64,000 nt of DNA, taken from assembly GCA_035477115.1 (NCBI GenBank), contig DATIKW010000029.1:83254-147253 (forward strand), written 5' to 3'. A program made the position numbers and the translations under genes. Position 1 is the stretch's first letter. Each line of letters begins with the position of its first letter. Origin of the DNA: UBA995 sp035477115 (lineage in GTDB: Bacteria > Bacillota > Sulfobacillia > UBA995). Below the pieces are notes generated by a model. The model did no database searches and was not told the origin of the DNA. It was given only the letters and a program-made list of their open reading frames with translations. Shown here piece by piece: positions 17,939-27,482 of this stretch.

Positions 17939-19957
17939 GTGAGGAAGTCGACGCGGCTCGTCCACACTGCCTGTCCGATGAACTGCTGGGATGGCTGCGC
18001 CTGGCTGGTGGAAGTTGCCGGCGGCGAGGTTCGGGCGGTCAGGGGAGTCTCCGACCACGAGATCACCCGCGGCTTCTTGTGCCCCAAGGCTCAGTACTAC
18101 CTCGAACGGCACCGTTCCCCGCGGCGGCTCCGTACTCCGATTCGCCGGAGCGGAAACGGGTGGCGGGAAGTCGGCTGGGATGCCGCCCTCGACGAACTCG
18201 CGGAGCGCATCGCGAAGGCTCGCCGGGAGACGGGATCAGAGTCGATCCTGAGTTACACGGATGCGGGCTCCCTGGGGCTGCTGAAAGGGCTGGACCGGCG
18301 CTTCTGGAACCTGTTCGGGCCCATCACCGTGCCTGCGGGAAGCCTGTGCTGGTCAGCCGGCCTGGCCGCCCAGGAGGCCGACTTCGGCGACAACCTGGCC
18401 CACGACCCTACCGATCACGCCAATAGCCGTTTCTTGTTGATATGGGGACGGAATCCCCTCGACACCAATGTCCATCTGTGGCCCTTCGTGCAGAAGGCTC
18501 GGGACGGCGGCGCGCGGGTGGTCGTCATCGATCCCGTGGCGACGCGTACCGCCGCCCAGGCCGACCTGCATCTAGCGCCCCGCCCCGGTTCCGATCTTGC
18601 CCTGGCTCTGGCCATGGGCCAGGCGGTGATCGAGGCGGGGATGGTGGACGAGGGCTTTCTGGGCTCGCGAGTCCGCGGCTTCGACGACTACCGGCGGCTA
18701 TGCGGTGACTACCCTCCCGAACGCGCCGAGGCGGTCACCGGCTTGCGAGCCACCGTCATCCGGGAGTTGGCCTGCGAGTATGCCCGGCGCGCGCCGGCGG
18801 CGATCCTGCTGGGGTACGGCTTGCAGCGCCATCCGACAGGCGGGGCCGCCGTGAGGGCCATCGACGCCCTGGCCGCCCTCACCGGCAACATCGGGGTGCC
18901 CGGGGGGGGGGTCGCCTACGCCACCCGATTCGCGGCTTCGAGTTTTGCTGAGCTTGGCGGGCTTCCGGCGCCGCACCGGAGAGTACCTCGAGTCAAGCTC
19001 GGCCGGATACTCCCTGAACTCGACGACCCACGGATCAGCGTCGGCATCGTGGCGCGGGCCAACCCCGCAGCGCAGCTCCCGCAGACCTCGGCGGCAGTAA
19101 AAGCCCTGCTATCCCTCGACTTCTTGGCCGTAGTCGATTTCGAACTCACCGACACGGCGGAATTGGCCGACCTCGTGCTCCCAGCCGCCACCAGCTTCGA
19201 GGGAGAAGATGTCTATGCCTGCGCCTGGCACAACTACGTCACCTACGGCGAGCAGGCGGTGGATCCCGCCCCGGGCTGCCGCTCGGATCTGGAGATCTAT
19301 GCCGGCCTGGCCGATCGACTGGGGCTGGGCGATGGTTTCGGGTCCCGAAGGTCCCCCCGGGAGTGGATCGAGGAGGCCCTGCGCCCCCTGGCGGCGTGGG
19401 GGCTCGGCCCCGACAGCCTGCGCGGCCGGTCCGCGCGCCATCCGGCGGCCCCTCTGGTACCATGGCAGGATGGGAGATTCCTCACCGCCAGCGGGAAGAT
19501 GGAACTGATCGGCCCCGGGTATAGCCCACTTCCCGACCGTCCGGCGGATACCCGTTTCCCCTTCCGGCTCATCACTCCCCAGCACCGGTTGAGCATCCAC
19601 TCGCAATTCTACGACCACGTACAGACCGCTCTGGGGCAGCCGCCGGAAGGTGCTCCGGTGGTGCTCGTGAACGATCGGGTCGCCAGACAACTCGCCCTGC
19701 GTCCGGGCGCGGGGATCAGCGTGGTCTCGCCCTGGGGCCGACTGGCCTGCCGGGTCAAGCCGATGCGGGGTCTCAATCCCGACACGCTGGTGATCTACTC
19801 CGGCGGCCGGGTGGGCCGGAGTTGCGCGAATATCCTGACCCCCGACCGCTTGACCGACATCGGCCTGGGAGCAGCTTACTACGATTGCCCATGCCGCCTC
19901 GAGGCGGAGGACGTGGCTGCCGCCCAGCATCCCTCCCCTGGCGATACGACCTCCTGA
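17939..19957 (+). CDS. Molybdopterin-dependent oxidoreductase with N-terminal [4Fe-4S] domain
   Basis: The 672-residue enzyme starts with the cluster motif CPMNCWDGC and a fourth Cys in GFLCPKA, as in the formate dehydrogenase/DMSO reductase family. NSRFLLIWGRNP, VVVIDPVATRTA and VPGGGVAYA are typical Mo-bis-PGD binding blocks. The C-terminal domain begins FRLITPQHRLSIHSQF. The GSLCW sequence (18338-18352) may place Cys as the molybdenum ligand, but this is uncertain. There is no Tat signal and no electron-transfer subunit gene beside it, so it is probably cytoplasmic. Substrate unknown. Start GTG 17939. Confidence 0.88.
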   Translation: MRKSTRLVHTACPMNCWDGCAWLVEVAGGEVRAVRGVSDHEITRGFLCPKAQYYLERHRSPRRLRTPIRRSGNGWREVGWDAALDELAERIAKARRETGSESILSYTDAGSLGLLKGLDRRFWNLFGPITVPAGSLCWSAGLAAQEADFGDNLAHDPTDHANSRFLLIWGRNPLDTNVHLWPFVQKARDGGARVVVIDPVATRTAAQADLHLAPRPGSDLALALAMGQAVIEAGMVDEGFLGSRVRGFDDYRRLCGDYPPERAEAVTGLRATVIRELACEYARRAPAAILLGYGLQRHPTGGAAVRAIDALAALTGNIGVPGGGVAYATRFAASSFAELGGLPAPHRRVPRVKLGRILPELDDPRISVGIVARANPAAQLPQTSAAVKALLSLDFLAVVDFELTDTAELADLVLPAATSFEGEDVYACAWHNYVTYGEQAVDPAPGCRSDLEIYAGLADRLGLGDGFGSRRSPREWIEEALRPLAAWGLGPDSLRGRSARHPAAPLVPWQDGRFLTASGKMELIGPGYSPLPDRPADTRFPFRLITPQHRLSIHSQFYDHVQTALGQPPEGAPVVLVNDRVARQLALRPGAGISVVSPWGRLACRVKPMRGLNPDTLVIYSGGRVGRSCANILTPDRLTDIGLGAAYYDCPCRLEAEDVAAAQHPSPGDTTS

Positions 19958-19970
19958 AGGGGGCTGCCGC

Positions 19971-20480
19971 TCAAGTCAATAGTTCGACCCGGCGCAAGGC
20001 ATGGACGAGCGGGATGGCGATCAGCGCACTCCCTCCCGCCTGGAGCAGGTTGCCGGGGAACTCCACCAGCGCCGCCCGGTAGCCGAACAGGAAGGAACCC
20101 GCCAGGAAGTAACCGAAGACCATCCACAGGCCCCCGATCACTACCGCCGCCAGCACCGCCGGCGTGATCTTCCCCGAGGCGCGGAAAGCGCGATGGCCGA
20201 GCGAGCCCACGATGAAGCCTTCCAATCCCTTGATGACCAGCGTCCAAGGTGCCCAGATGCTCATGCCCAGCAGCAGGTTGGCCAGGGCCGAGCCGACGCC
20301 GCCGGCGAACAGCCCCAGGCGTGGTCCGGCGAGCAGGGCGGCGGTGAAGATCATGCTGTCGCCCACATTGATGATGCCCTGGGTCGCGGGGACGGGCACG
20401 TTGACGGCCATCGTGACCGCCGTCACCAGTGCGGTGAACAGGGCGGCCTGCGTCAAGCGACGGGCGGGAGAGGATTTCAT
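19971..20480 (-). CDS. ribU: ECF transporter S component, riboflavin type (RibU)
   Basis: The 169-residue membrane protein has the ECF S-component pattern: QAALFTALVTAVTMAVNVPVP at the N-terminus carrying the AxxxA-like region for the T component, then GIINVGDSMIFTAALLAGP. An FMN riboswitch lies in its leader (20577-20718), so riboflavin is the best substrate guess. The ATG at 20480 follows ggaggcg. No T or ATPase subunit is nearby; such S components normally share an ECF module encoded elsewhere. Confidence 0.85.
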   Translation of the reverse strand: MKSSPARRLTQAALFTALVTAVTMAVNVPVPATQGIINVGDSMIFTAALLAGPRLGLFAGGVGSALANLLLGMSIWAPWTLVIKGLEGFIVGSLGHRAFRASGKITPAVLAAVVIGGLWMVFGYFLAGSFLFGYRAALVEFPGNLLQAGGSALIAIPLVHALRRVELLT

Positions 20481-20576
20481 GGCAAGCGCCTCCTTCCGGT
20501 CCCGGGGAGGGAAGGCAGGGCGCACGGCAGGATGCTCCGCCATGATCGGATGGCAAGCATGTTCGCAAGCGCCGGC

Positions 20577-20718
20577 GTCTTCTCCCAATCGGACTCTAAC
20601 CGTCGGCTCCGGATTCGCACCGGCTCAACCGCTGGGGCTGACGGGCTCGTCCCCGCTGGGGGGCATCACCGCCGGTCGGGAATTGGAGGTGGTACCTCCT
20701 CACCCTGCCCCGAAGACC
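20577..20718 (-). ncRNA. FMN riboswitch (RFN element)
   Basis: On the minus strand the leader reads cttcggggcagggtgag, then aattcccgaccggcggtgat, a variable stem with gagcccgtcagc, ggtgcgaatccggagccgac, ggttagagtccg and gggagaag. These are the ordered conserved blocks of the FMN aptamer. It lies between a strong promoter and ribU, so riboflavin uptake would be shut down when FMN is high. No T-run terminator was spotted before the start, so control may act on translation (the ribosome site is just downstream). Confidence 0.93.
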
Positions 20719-20731
20719 TGTATTCAACTCG

Positions 20732-20760
20732 AGTATAGGCCGGTCACTCTCCCCCGTCAA
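20732..20760 (-). promoter_or_regulatory. Sigma-A promoter for the FMN riboswitch / ribU
   Basis: On the minus strand, TTGACG (20755-20760) and TATACT (20732-20737) are 17 bases apart. The start of transcription would fall about 7 bases past the -10, just before the riboswitch. Confidence 0.85.
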
Positions 20761-20802
20761 GCGGAGAAGGTAAGTGTGGGGGCGGACTGTGATAGTGTCA
20801 CC

Positions 20803-21180
20803 ATGATGAGGAGAGAGATCCGGTTGTCGCAGAGGGAATCGCGGAGAGTCTACATCATGGAGCGGGTGGTGAACGGACAGCTGACGGTGCGGCAGGAAGC
20901 CGAGTTTTGGAGCCTAAGCGAAAGCCAAGTCAAACGCCTCAAGAGGAGAGTGACAGCACAAGGCGTGGCAGGCCTGGCGGGTGGCCTGCTGAAGGACGCC
21001 ACCCGTGAGCATGTCGCCGAACTCCTGGCCGAGAGGCACCGGGTCAGGGTATCGGCCCGGAGTGTGCGCCGGATACCGGCCAGGGCGGGACTGACAAACC
21101 GCCACGCCCGCAAGAGCACGCGCCGGCGGCGGTCCCGGGACCGGATGCCGCAGGAAGGTCTCCTGGTCCACGTGGTCCGG
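20803..21180 (+). pseudogene. Transposase N-terminal remnant (ISNCY/helix-turn-helix type)
   Basis: The frame reads MRREIRLSQRESRRVYIMER, then VVNGQLTVRQEAEFWSLSES, QVKRLKRRVTAQGVAGLAG and AERHRVRVSARSVRRIPARAG. This matches the helix-turn-helix N-terminus of ISNCY-type transposases (regulator-like DNA-binding part, then a second HTH). The catalytic domain is missing: the frame passes into unrelated sequence after about 21180. It is a fragment of an insertion sequence, lying directly before an IS66 remnant. Confidence 0.65.
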
Positions 21181-21407
21181 CGGCTATCGGCGGACTGGCA
21201 ACTGAAGTGTGGCCGTCCCATCTGCCTGCTAAAGACCTTTGTTGACCGGACCCGCTTTCGCGGGACCTGCTACCGGGCCGCCGGCGGGAGGCGGGCCGGG
21301 GAGACCACGGGCCGCAGTCGGAACGACCGTCGTCGCACCTTCCACCTGCCCACCAAGGACACCTGTCTCTATCCGCTCCGGCGGGACTTCCGGGAGGTGT
21401 TGCGCGG

Positions 21408-21945
21408 GTGAACCGGGAGGAAATCCTGGCGTTGTATGCTGCCGGGCCGGAGGCGGTTGTCGAGCCGATTGAACAAGTCCTGGCCACCGTTGCCCGCTTG
21501 GAAGCCCGGGTGGCGGAACTGGAGACGGAAAACGCCGCTCTGCGGGCACGGGTGGAAACCTTGAAGCAAAGGCTGGGCCGGAACAGCCGCAATCGCCACC
21601 CGCCGCCCTCCCGCGACGGCCTCGCCCACCCCGCCAGCCGGCTGGAGGCGACCGAGCACCGAAGGGAACGCAAATCCTGCCCCCACTGCGGGGAAGTGTC
21701 CAGTGCCCCTTTTCCCGCCGGACGTTCCCCGGCCCACCCAGTACGGAACCCGGGTTCGAGCGGTGGACACCTACCTGAGCCAGTGCCAACTGCTCCCCTA
21801 CGACCGCATCAAGGAGCTTTTCGCCGACAGAGGAGACGAAGGACCAGATCCGCTCGACCGTGCGCAAGCGGGGCCACTCGGTCCTGGCGGCGCTCGAGCC
21901 CGGCTGCCAGGGTCAGCCGGTCCTCGAACCCCGTGCCCCTTGAAC
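21408..21945 (+). pseudogene. IS66 family transposase remnant, copy 1
   Basis: It starts GTG with NREEILALYAAGPEAVVEP, the usual IS66 transposase N-terminus. A coiled coil (VARLEARVAELETENAALRA) and the zinc-finger region with CPHCGEV follow. An extra base near 21710 relative to copy 2 shifts the frame. The middle of the transposase is then missing, and a short C-terminal piece (KRGHSVLAALE in another frame, about 21870-21900) remains. The 200 bases before it may be the left end of the element. It cannot make an active transposase. Confidence 0.8.
21609..21828 (+). repeat. Direct repeat (IS66 fragment), left copy
   Basis: About 220 bases that recur in the same direction at 24842-25060 with scattered substitutions and one single-base length difference. 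The pair brackets the radical SAM / MFS / GNAT segment. Confidence 0.9.
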
Positions 21946-22262
21946 CGGCCATCGCCTCCCCGCCGGGGGTGAATGCCGGGAGTCTCCCCACGCATGGCGC
22001 CAGGCAATACTTCTCTGCGAACCGTCGCCGAAAAACTGGCCCGTCCCTCCCCGCTATCCCGGAAACGGGAAACTGTGCGTACCTACACTGCGGGAAGGAG
22101 GGATTCTGGGGGGCAGACGAAGCACCCTACTGGATTTTGCTGCGACGGGCTGAACAGTCACTCGGCGAGTGCCGAAATGTTGCGATAGTGCGGTGCCAGT
22201 CCTGGGAAGGAGTTCCTGGATGTGCCAAGAACTAGAGTGCCGGGAAAGATGGTGACCGGACT

Positions 22263-23413
22263 ATGAAGTTGCGTCTGTCGGCCTACACCCTCTGTGTCGG
22301 CGAACACCCAGAGATAGACACGGTCCTGCTATGTAACACTCTCACCCAGGCAGTCGCGGTCGTTTGAGCTGCGTTGTCTCGGGACATTCAGTGCGGGGCC
22401 ATCAAGGAAACCGACATGTCGCTCGAAACCGTGCCGCTTGTGACGACCGACTGCAATGTGAGGTGTGCTTGCTGCTTTGGGAACGACTTTTCATCGAGAC
22501 CCATGGCACGAGGCGCCTGAGCATCGACTACTTCGGTGGCGAGCCCTTGCACAATCTTGAGGCAATTGGCTGGCTGGCCGGTGGTGCCATGGCTCTCGAG
22601 CAGCGGTTTGGGCTGGAACTGAGGCAACAGCTGACGACAAACGGTCTTGCGTCCATGGGGATCACCCGGGTTCAAGTGCCAGTTGACGGTCCGCAGGAGG
22701 TGCACGATGCCCGGAGGCGCCTCCCAGATGGCGAGGGAACCTGGGCCGTCATCATGGGGAACATCGAGCGCGCCTCTGAGGTCTTACGGATCTCTGTGCG
22801 CGTAAACGTTGATGAGCACAACTACAGCCGTGTACCAGAGTTCCTGGACTACCTGACAACCAGCAACATCCGGAGCCGCATTCAGTTGCTGTATGTGAGT
22901 CCGATCCAGCCCACGGCGCGCCCCTTGTTAGACTGGAACCAGTACGTTTGGGACCCAGACACCAAGGCGCACAGGCTTGCATCGTTGTGGCACGAGATGC
23001 ACGCTCGCGGCTACCCCGTAGAGGTATTCCCCGAGTACATGCCCTGCGGAGCCATCTACCTTTCGGCTTCAGTGGTTGGCCCCTCTGGGCAGGTCTTCCC
23101 CTGTGTGGGCCTGGCGGGCTGTTCGCTGCTCTCCAAGGGGGATGGCAACGGGAAGCCGCCGTCCTCTCAGTACGTTGCCATCATGATGAACTTGGAGCCA
23201 TGGGAGAGGTGTAAGCAGTGTGCCTTCGTTCCCGTCTGTGGCGGCGGGTGCAGATGGTTGGCTCTCGTAACCAGGCAAGACCACACCGCGTGGCTGTGTG
23301 AGTTCCCCTTCTTCCAGAAGGCGTACCCGCAGTTTCTCAATGACCGGTTTTCCCGAGAACGGCTGCTTAAAGACCTGTCGGCGGCGGATCGTCCCCCGGT
23401 GCATATCCTGTGA
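22263..23413 (+). pseudogene. Degraded radical SAM / SPASM peptide maturase
   Basis: Read from ATG 22263, the frame gives MKLRLSAYTLC, VGEHPEIDTVLLCNTLT, the usual start of SPASM peptide maturases. A TGA follows at 22365-22367. The same frame goes on to TTDCNVRCACC, the radical SAM CxxxCxxC motif, then breaks. From about 22480 the coding frame is the +2 frame, with LSIDYFGGEPL. The C-terminal part has the SPASM cysteines (CGAIYLS, FPCVGLAG, CKQCAFVPVCGGGC). The spacing between blocks is shorter than normal, so small deletions accompany the stop and the frameshift. Such enzymes modify ribosomal peptides. An MFS exporter follows with a GTGA overlap. Confidence 0.8.
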
Positions 23414-24651
23414 GTACGAACCAGGCAATGGCAAATGGGAAGCAGACCACGCCCCTGGTGAAAGGGCCGCCTGTGGCTGCCCTCCTCGGTTCCATGGGCG
23501 CCGCGGTGTTTGCCGACGCAGTGAGCGGCACCACATTCCCTTGGTGGCTTTACATCGCAACCGGCTCCCCGTGGGCACTGGCCGCCTTCGCCACCGTGCG
23601 GACCGCCCTCTACGCCATCGGCGCGCCGGCAGGCGGGCTTCTCGCCGATCACTACAACCGGAGGCACGTAATGTGGGTGAGTTCTCTGACCCGAGCCTGC
23701 CTCGCCTTGGCCATCGGGTTACTGGCGTGGTTCGGGTCGCTTCGCGCGGAAGCGCTGATCGTGGGCGGCGCTCTCCTCGCAGTGTGTCAGAGCTTGTTCA
23801 CCCCGTCCGTGGATGCCCTGATCCCCCAGTTGACCCGCAGGGAGAACCTCACCCGGGTGAATTCCGGCTTCCAGGCAATCCAGGCCACAGCTAGCGTCGG
23901 CGGACCTGTAGCCGGAGGCTTGCTCATCGGCACAGCGGGGCTGCATGGGGCAATGGCCCTGGTGGGCGCCGTGTACATCCTGAGCGCGATTGCTGCCGCT
24001 CGACTTCCGGCTATGCGGGCTCCGGGAGCAGCGCGGCAGCGACCTGTCTTGTCCAATGTGACGGAGCGGATGGTCGAGGTTGCGCGGTACCTCAGGGGCG
24101 AGTCCCTTGTGACCCTGCTGATGGGGTTCACGGTGTTGCTGAATCTCCTGGTCATGCCGGTGTTCATCGTCCTGCCGGTGCTCACTCGCGATGTGCTGGG
24201 ACTGACCGCGGTTCACTACGGTGGGCTGCAGTCAGTTCTGCCGGCGGGAGTTCTCGTCGGTACGCTACTCACCGCGACCGTTCGCGCCGGAGGTCGGAAG
24301 GCACCGCGAGCGCTGGGAGCTATCGTGTGGACGGGCCTGGCCTACGCTTCCCTGGCGTTCGCGCGCACGTATCTGACTGCTCTTGCCTGCGTCGCGGCGA
24401 TGGGATTGGGCATGGCTGTCGCTTCCGTGGCAGGCCGGGTGATTCTCCAGGAACTTGTCCCCGCTGATCGCCTTGGCAGGGTGTTCGGACTGATGAACGG
24501 GCTCACGGCCGCAGTTCAACCCCTGGGCTTCACTCTGGTCGGCGCGCTTATGGCGGGACCGGGACCGGGGATGACCGTCCTGCTGCTCGGCGCGCTAACC
24601 GCTGCGGTGGCATGCGCAGCACTTTCGGCGCCGGTGGCGAGGAGCATCTGA
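23410..24651 (+). CDS. MFS transporter, probable exporter of the SPASM cluster
   Basis: The 413-residue protein has about 12 hydrophobic segments and the MFS loop motif GLLADHYNRRHVMW between helices 2 and 3. The frame appears intact. Its start GTG overlaps the stop of the radical SAM pseudogene, and a GNAT-type gene follows 2 bases after its stop, so the three once formed an operon. Export of a modified peptide or other small product is inference. It lies between two IS66 fragments and is less GC-rich than neighbouring housekeeping genes. Confidence 0.85.
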   Translation: MSTNQAMANGKQTTPLVKGPPVAALLGSMGAAVFADAVSGTTFPWWLYIATGSPWALAAFATVRTALYAIGAPAGGLLADHYNRRHVMWVSSLTRACLALAIGLLAWFGSLRAEALIVGGALLAVCQSLFTPSVDALIPQLTRRENLTRVNSGFQAIQATASVGGPVAGGLLIGTAGLHGAMALVGAVYILSAIAAARLPAMRAPGAARQRPVLSNVTERMVEVARYLRGESLVTLLMGFTVLLNLLVMPVFIVLPVLTRDVLGLTAVHYGGLQSVLPAGVLVGTLLTATVRAGGRKAPRALGAIVWTGLAYASLAFARTYLTALACVAAMGLGMAVASVAGRVILQELVPADRLGRVFGLMNGLTAAVQPLGFTLVGALMAGPGPGMTVLLLGALTAAVACAALSAPVARSI

Positions 24652-24653
24652 CA

Positions 24654-24838
24654 ATGCAGGTCTCTCCCTTTGTCGCAGGGCCAACGGTGGGAATCAGAAG
24701 CTTGGAAGCTTCCGATGTGCCCCTACTGCACCGGTGGATCAACAACCCCGTGGTCAACGTCTTCTCCACCATGGCCGTGTTGCCCAAGTCATCCGACAGC
24801 GTCGAGCGGATGGTAGCGGAGTTCCTGATGTCCGGCCG
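24654..24838 (+). pseudogene. GNAT acetyltransferase, N-terminal fragment
   Basis: About 60 residues read GIRSLEASDVPLLHRWINNP and NVFSTMAVLPKSSDSVERM, the start of a GNAT N-acetyltransferase (RimJ-like). The gene is cut at about 24838 by the IS66 fragment, so the acetyl-CoA binding core is lost. It followed the MFS gene in the same operon. Confidence 0.65.
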
Positions 24839-25144
24839 CCTTCCCGCGACGGCTTCGCCCACCCCGCCAGCCGGCTGGAGGCGACCGAGCACCGGGCGGA
24901 ACGCAAATCCTACCCCCACTGCGGGGAAGTGTCCAAGGCCCCTTTCCCGCCGGACGTTCCCCGGCCCACCCAATACGGAACCCAGGCTCGAGCGGTGGAC
25001 ACCTACCTGAGCCAGTGCCAACTGCTCCCCTACGACCGCATCAAGGAGCCTCTCGCCGACCTCTTCGAGCACGCCTTCAGCCCGGCTACCGTGGTCTCGG
25101 CCAAACACCGCTCCCAACAGCCCGTACCCGCATGCCTTCCTTGA
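24839..25144 (+). pseudogene. IS66 transposase fragment, copy 2
   Basis: The fragment encodes ERKSYPHCGEVSKAPFPPDV and VDTYLSQCQLLPYDRIKEPL, an internal part of the same IS66-type transposase as copy 1. It goes on with ADLFEHAFSPATVVSAKH and lacks both ends. It interrupts the GNAT gene. Here the frame is still open across the site where copy 1 has an extra base. Confidence 0.8.
24842..25060 (+). repeat. Direct repeat (IS66 fragment), right copy
   Basis: Right-hand partner of 21609-21828, same direction, one base shorter. Confidence 0.9.
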
Positions 25145-25227
25145 TGGCAAGACTTCCGGAAGGTGAAGGGGCAGGGCGTCGCGTAGAAGACCATGGGCGA
25201 TCATGACTCCAGGGGAGGCGCTGGGGC

Positions 25228-26013
25228 GTGCAATGGCAGGGCAAAAACGTCGTGATCACCGGGGCGTCGCGCGGGATCGGCAGCAGCCTGGCTCTGGAGT
25301 TGGCCCGCAGGGGAGCGCGGATGGTCCTGACCGCTCGCGGCCGGCCGGGACTCGAGGCGGTGGCTGAGCGCACGCGCTCGCTGGGCGCGGATACCCTGGT
25401 GATCGCCGCTGACGTTGGTGCGGCGGGCTCCGCCACCGAGGTATTGACCGCCGCTGGCAACCAGTTGGGCGGAGTAGACGTGCTGGTGAACAACGCTGGC
25501 GTCGGCCTGCGTGCGCCGGTCGAGACGCTGGGGCGCGAAGATCTCGAGCGAACGCTGGCCGTCAACCTGCTCGGCCCGCTCGCCTACATTCAGGCGGTCC
25601 TGCCGCACTTCAGCCGGCGGGGCGGCGGCCTGATCATCAACGTATCATCCCTGGCCGGGCTCATGCCCGTGCCCTACCTGGGCGGATATTGCGCCAGCAA
25701 GCATGCTCTGGTGGTCCTGTCCCGGTGTTTGCGCGCCGAACTGCGCGAAGCCGGCATTCGCGTCATGCTCGTACATCCGGGAGCGGTCGAGACGGACTTC
25801 CGTCATCACAGCCTGGGCTCGCCCTTCCCTTCCGTCCCGCGGCGTTCGCGGGTCAGTGCGGAACAGGTCGCGGCGGCCATCGCCCGGGCGGCCGAGGAGG
25901 ACCGCGAGGAAGTCTTCGTCCGCCCGCTGGATCGCCTGCTGCTGGCGACCGCCCGCCTCCTGCCGCGCACGCGGGACCGGATACTGCTGCGCCGCTACGG
26001 CCGGACCGACTGA
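25228..26013 (+). CDS. SDR family NAD(P)-dependent oxidoreductase
   Basis: The 261-residue protein has the Rossmann motif TGASRGIGSS near the N-terminus, NNAGVGL, the catalytic Ser in NVSSLAG and YxxxK as YCASKHA (Tyr/Lys). It is a classical short-chain dehydrogenase/reductase. The C-terminal tail of about 60 residues resembles SDRs that act on lipid-like substrates. The start GTG 25228 follows ggggagg. It precedes an MFS gene, a B12-radical SAM gene and a fatty-acyl-AMP ligase on the same strand, so a lipid pathway is possible. Confidence 0.9.
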   Translation: MQWQGKNVVITGASRGIGSSLALELARRGARMVLTARGRPGLEAVAERTRSLGADTLVIAADVGAAGSATEVLTAAGNQLGGVDVLVNNAGVGLRAPVETLGREDLERTLAVNLLGPLAYIQAVLPHFSRRGGGLIINVSSLAGLMPVPYLGGYCASKHALVVLSRCLRAELREAGIRVMLVHPGAVETDFRHHSLGSPFPSVPRRSRVSAEQVAAAIARAAEEDREEVFVRPLDRLLLATARLLPRTRDRILLRRYGRTD

Positions 26014-26071
26014 AGCTCGCGTATGACCCCGACTCGCTGAGTTGCGGGCCGGACGCCGGGAAGCAGGTGCC

Positions 26072-27334
26072 ATGTCGATGCTGGGGCTCCATCGCCTGTG
26101 GAACGAGTTCAACTCCGATCTCCGCCTGCTGTTTCTGACCGCGGGGCTGGCGGCAATGGGAATGGGCATCACCGACCTGCTGACTAACCTGTACCTGTTG
26201 CGAGCCGGGTTCGGCGAACGCACGGTGGGGACGCTGGTGGCGGTCAGTGCCACGATGATGGCCGTAGGCGCCCTGCCCCTGGGCGTGATGGTGGACAGGC
26301 ACTCCCGCCGTACAGCACTCTGGCTGGGCCTCGCGATGGCGGGGACGGGGACGGCCGCGATGGCGCTGGCACCCGGGCTGCCGGTCCTGTATGCCGCGGC
26401 GGCCCTCGGCGGGCTATCCGGCGCGCTGTTGACCGTGGCAACGCCCGCCTACATCGCCGGCCACACGGAACCGGAGAGCCGGGCCTGGGCCTTCACCGTG
26501 ATTGCGATGGTGCATCTGCTCTCCATGACCCTCGGGCAGCTTGGAGGAGGTTTCTTGCCCGGGCTGTTGGGTGGGGGGACACGCGCTTACCGGCTGGCAC
26601 TGCTCCTGGGGTCCGCCCTGGTGCTGGCGGCCGCCGTGCGCCGACTGGACTTGCGCGACGCGCCCGGTCCCGCGCGGTCTAGGGTTCAGCCGGTAACGGC
26701 TCGGGCGGTGCTGCGGGCGCCCATACTGCACTCCGCCGGCTCCAACCTGCTGCTGGGCATCGGCGCCGGGCTGTTCATCCCTTTCTTCAACGTGCTATAT
26801 CGCGTGCGCTACGACCTTGAACCGGCCCAGATCGGCTGGATTTTCGCGGTGCAGAATCTCCTGATGGTGGTGGCGGTCATGGTGGCTCCGATCCTGTCGG
26901 AACGCCGCGGTACCGTCAACACCATCGCCGGCGCCTGGGCGGTGTCGGTCGCCTTCTTGTTCGTGCTCGCCTGGGCGCCTGACCCACGCTGGTTTACCTT
27001 GGGGTTCTGGGTCAGGGGCACGCTCATGTTCGCCATAGGGCCGCTGCTGGATAGTTTCCGCCAGAACCTGATGCATGACGGAGAACGAGCTACCGCATCG
27101 AGCATCATCGGCATGACCTGGTTCGCCGGATGGGCCATCGGCAGCGCCACCGGCGGCGACTTGCTGGCACGGGGGCTTTACTCCGCCCCGTTTCTCATCG
27201 CGAGCCTGTTCTATCTGATATCGGCGGGCTGGTTCTTCGCCGTCTTCAGGCGGACGGAGCCGGCAACCAGGGTCCGACCGGAGTTCACCGCCGCCGTCCG
27301 CAGCGCGGGCATCGATGGTCCGGCCCAGCCCTGA
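26072..27334 (+). CDS. MFS transporter
   Basis: A 420-residue protein with about 12 membrane segments. The MFS signature GVMVDRHSRRTALWLG lies in the loop after helix 2, and a related LSERRG loop in the second half. The start ATG 26072 follows caggtg; the first residues (SMLGLHRLWNEFNSDLRLLF) lead straight into helix 1. Substrate unknown; its place between an SDR and a radical SAM gene suggests export of a pathway product. Confidence 0.88.
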   Translation: MSMLGLHRLWNEFNSDLRLLFLTAGLAAMGMGITDLLTNLYLLRAGFGERTVGTLVAVSATMMAVGALPLGVMVDRHSRRTALWLGLAMAGTGTAAMALAPGLPVLYAAAALGGLSGALLTVATPAYIAGHTEPESRAWAFTVIAMVHLLSMTLGQLGGGFLPGLLGGGTRAYRLALLLGSALVLAAAVRRLDLRDAPGPARSRVQPVTARAVLRAPILHSAGSNLLLGIGAGLFIPFFNVLYRVRYDLEPAQIGWIFAVQNLLMVVAVMVAPILSERRGTVNTIAGAWAVSVAFLFVLAWAPDPRWFTLGFWVRGTLMFAIGPLLDSFRQNLMHDGERATASSIIGMTWFAGWAIGSATGGDLLARGLYSAPFLIASLFYLISAGWFFAVFRRTEPATRVRPEFTAAVRSAGIDGPAQP

Positions 27335-27482
27335 AGGTTGCTGGCCGGCTCATGTTCGCCCGCCCCCGATCGGGGCACGATAAACTGACCGCCGCCACTT
27401 ACCACCGGATACCCTGGAGGGCTCCCAAGGAAGCAGGCGGCATTGCGGCGAATGCCCCGTAGTTCAGTAAGGGAGGGGTGTA
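27335..27482 (+). other. Short intergenic stretch
   Basis: Between the MFS gene and the B12-radical SAM gene. It ends with the ribosome site gggaggggtgta before ATG 27483. No clear promoter or hairpin was seen. Confidence 0.4.

Noticed and set aside
23069..23667. Minus-strand frames opposite the SPASM pseudogene
   Set aside because: The SPASM cysteines and the overlap with the MFS gene show the plus strand is the coding one.
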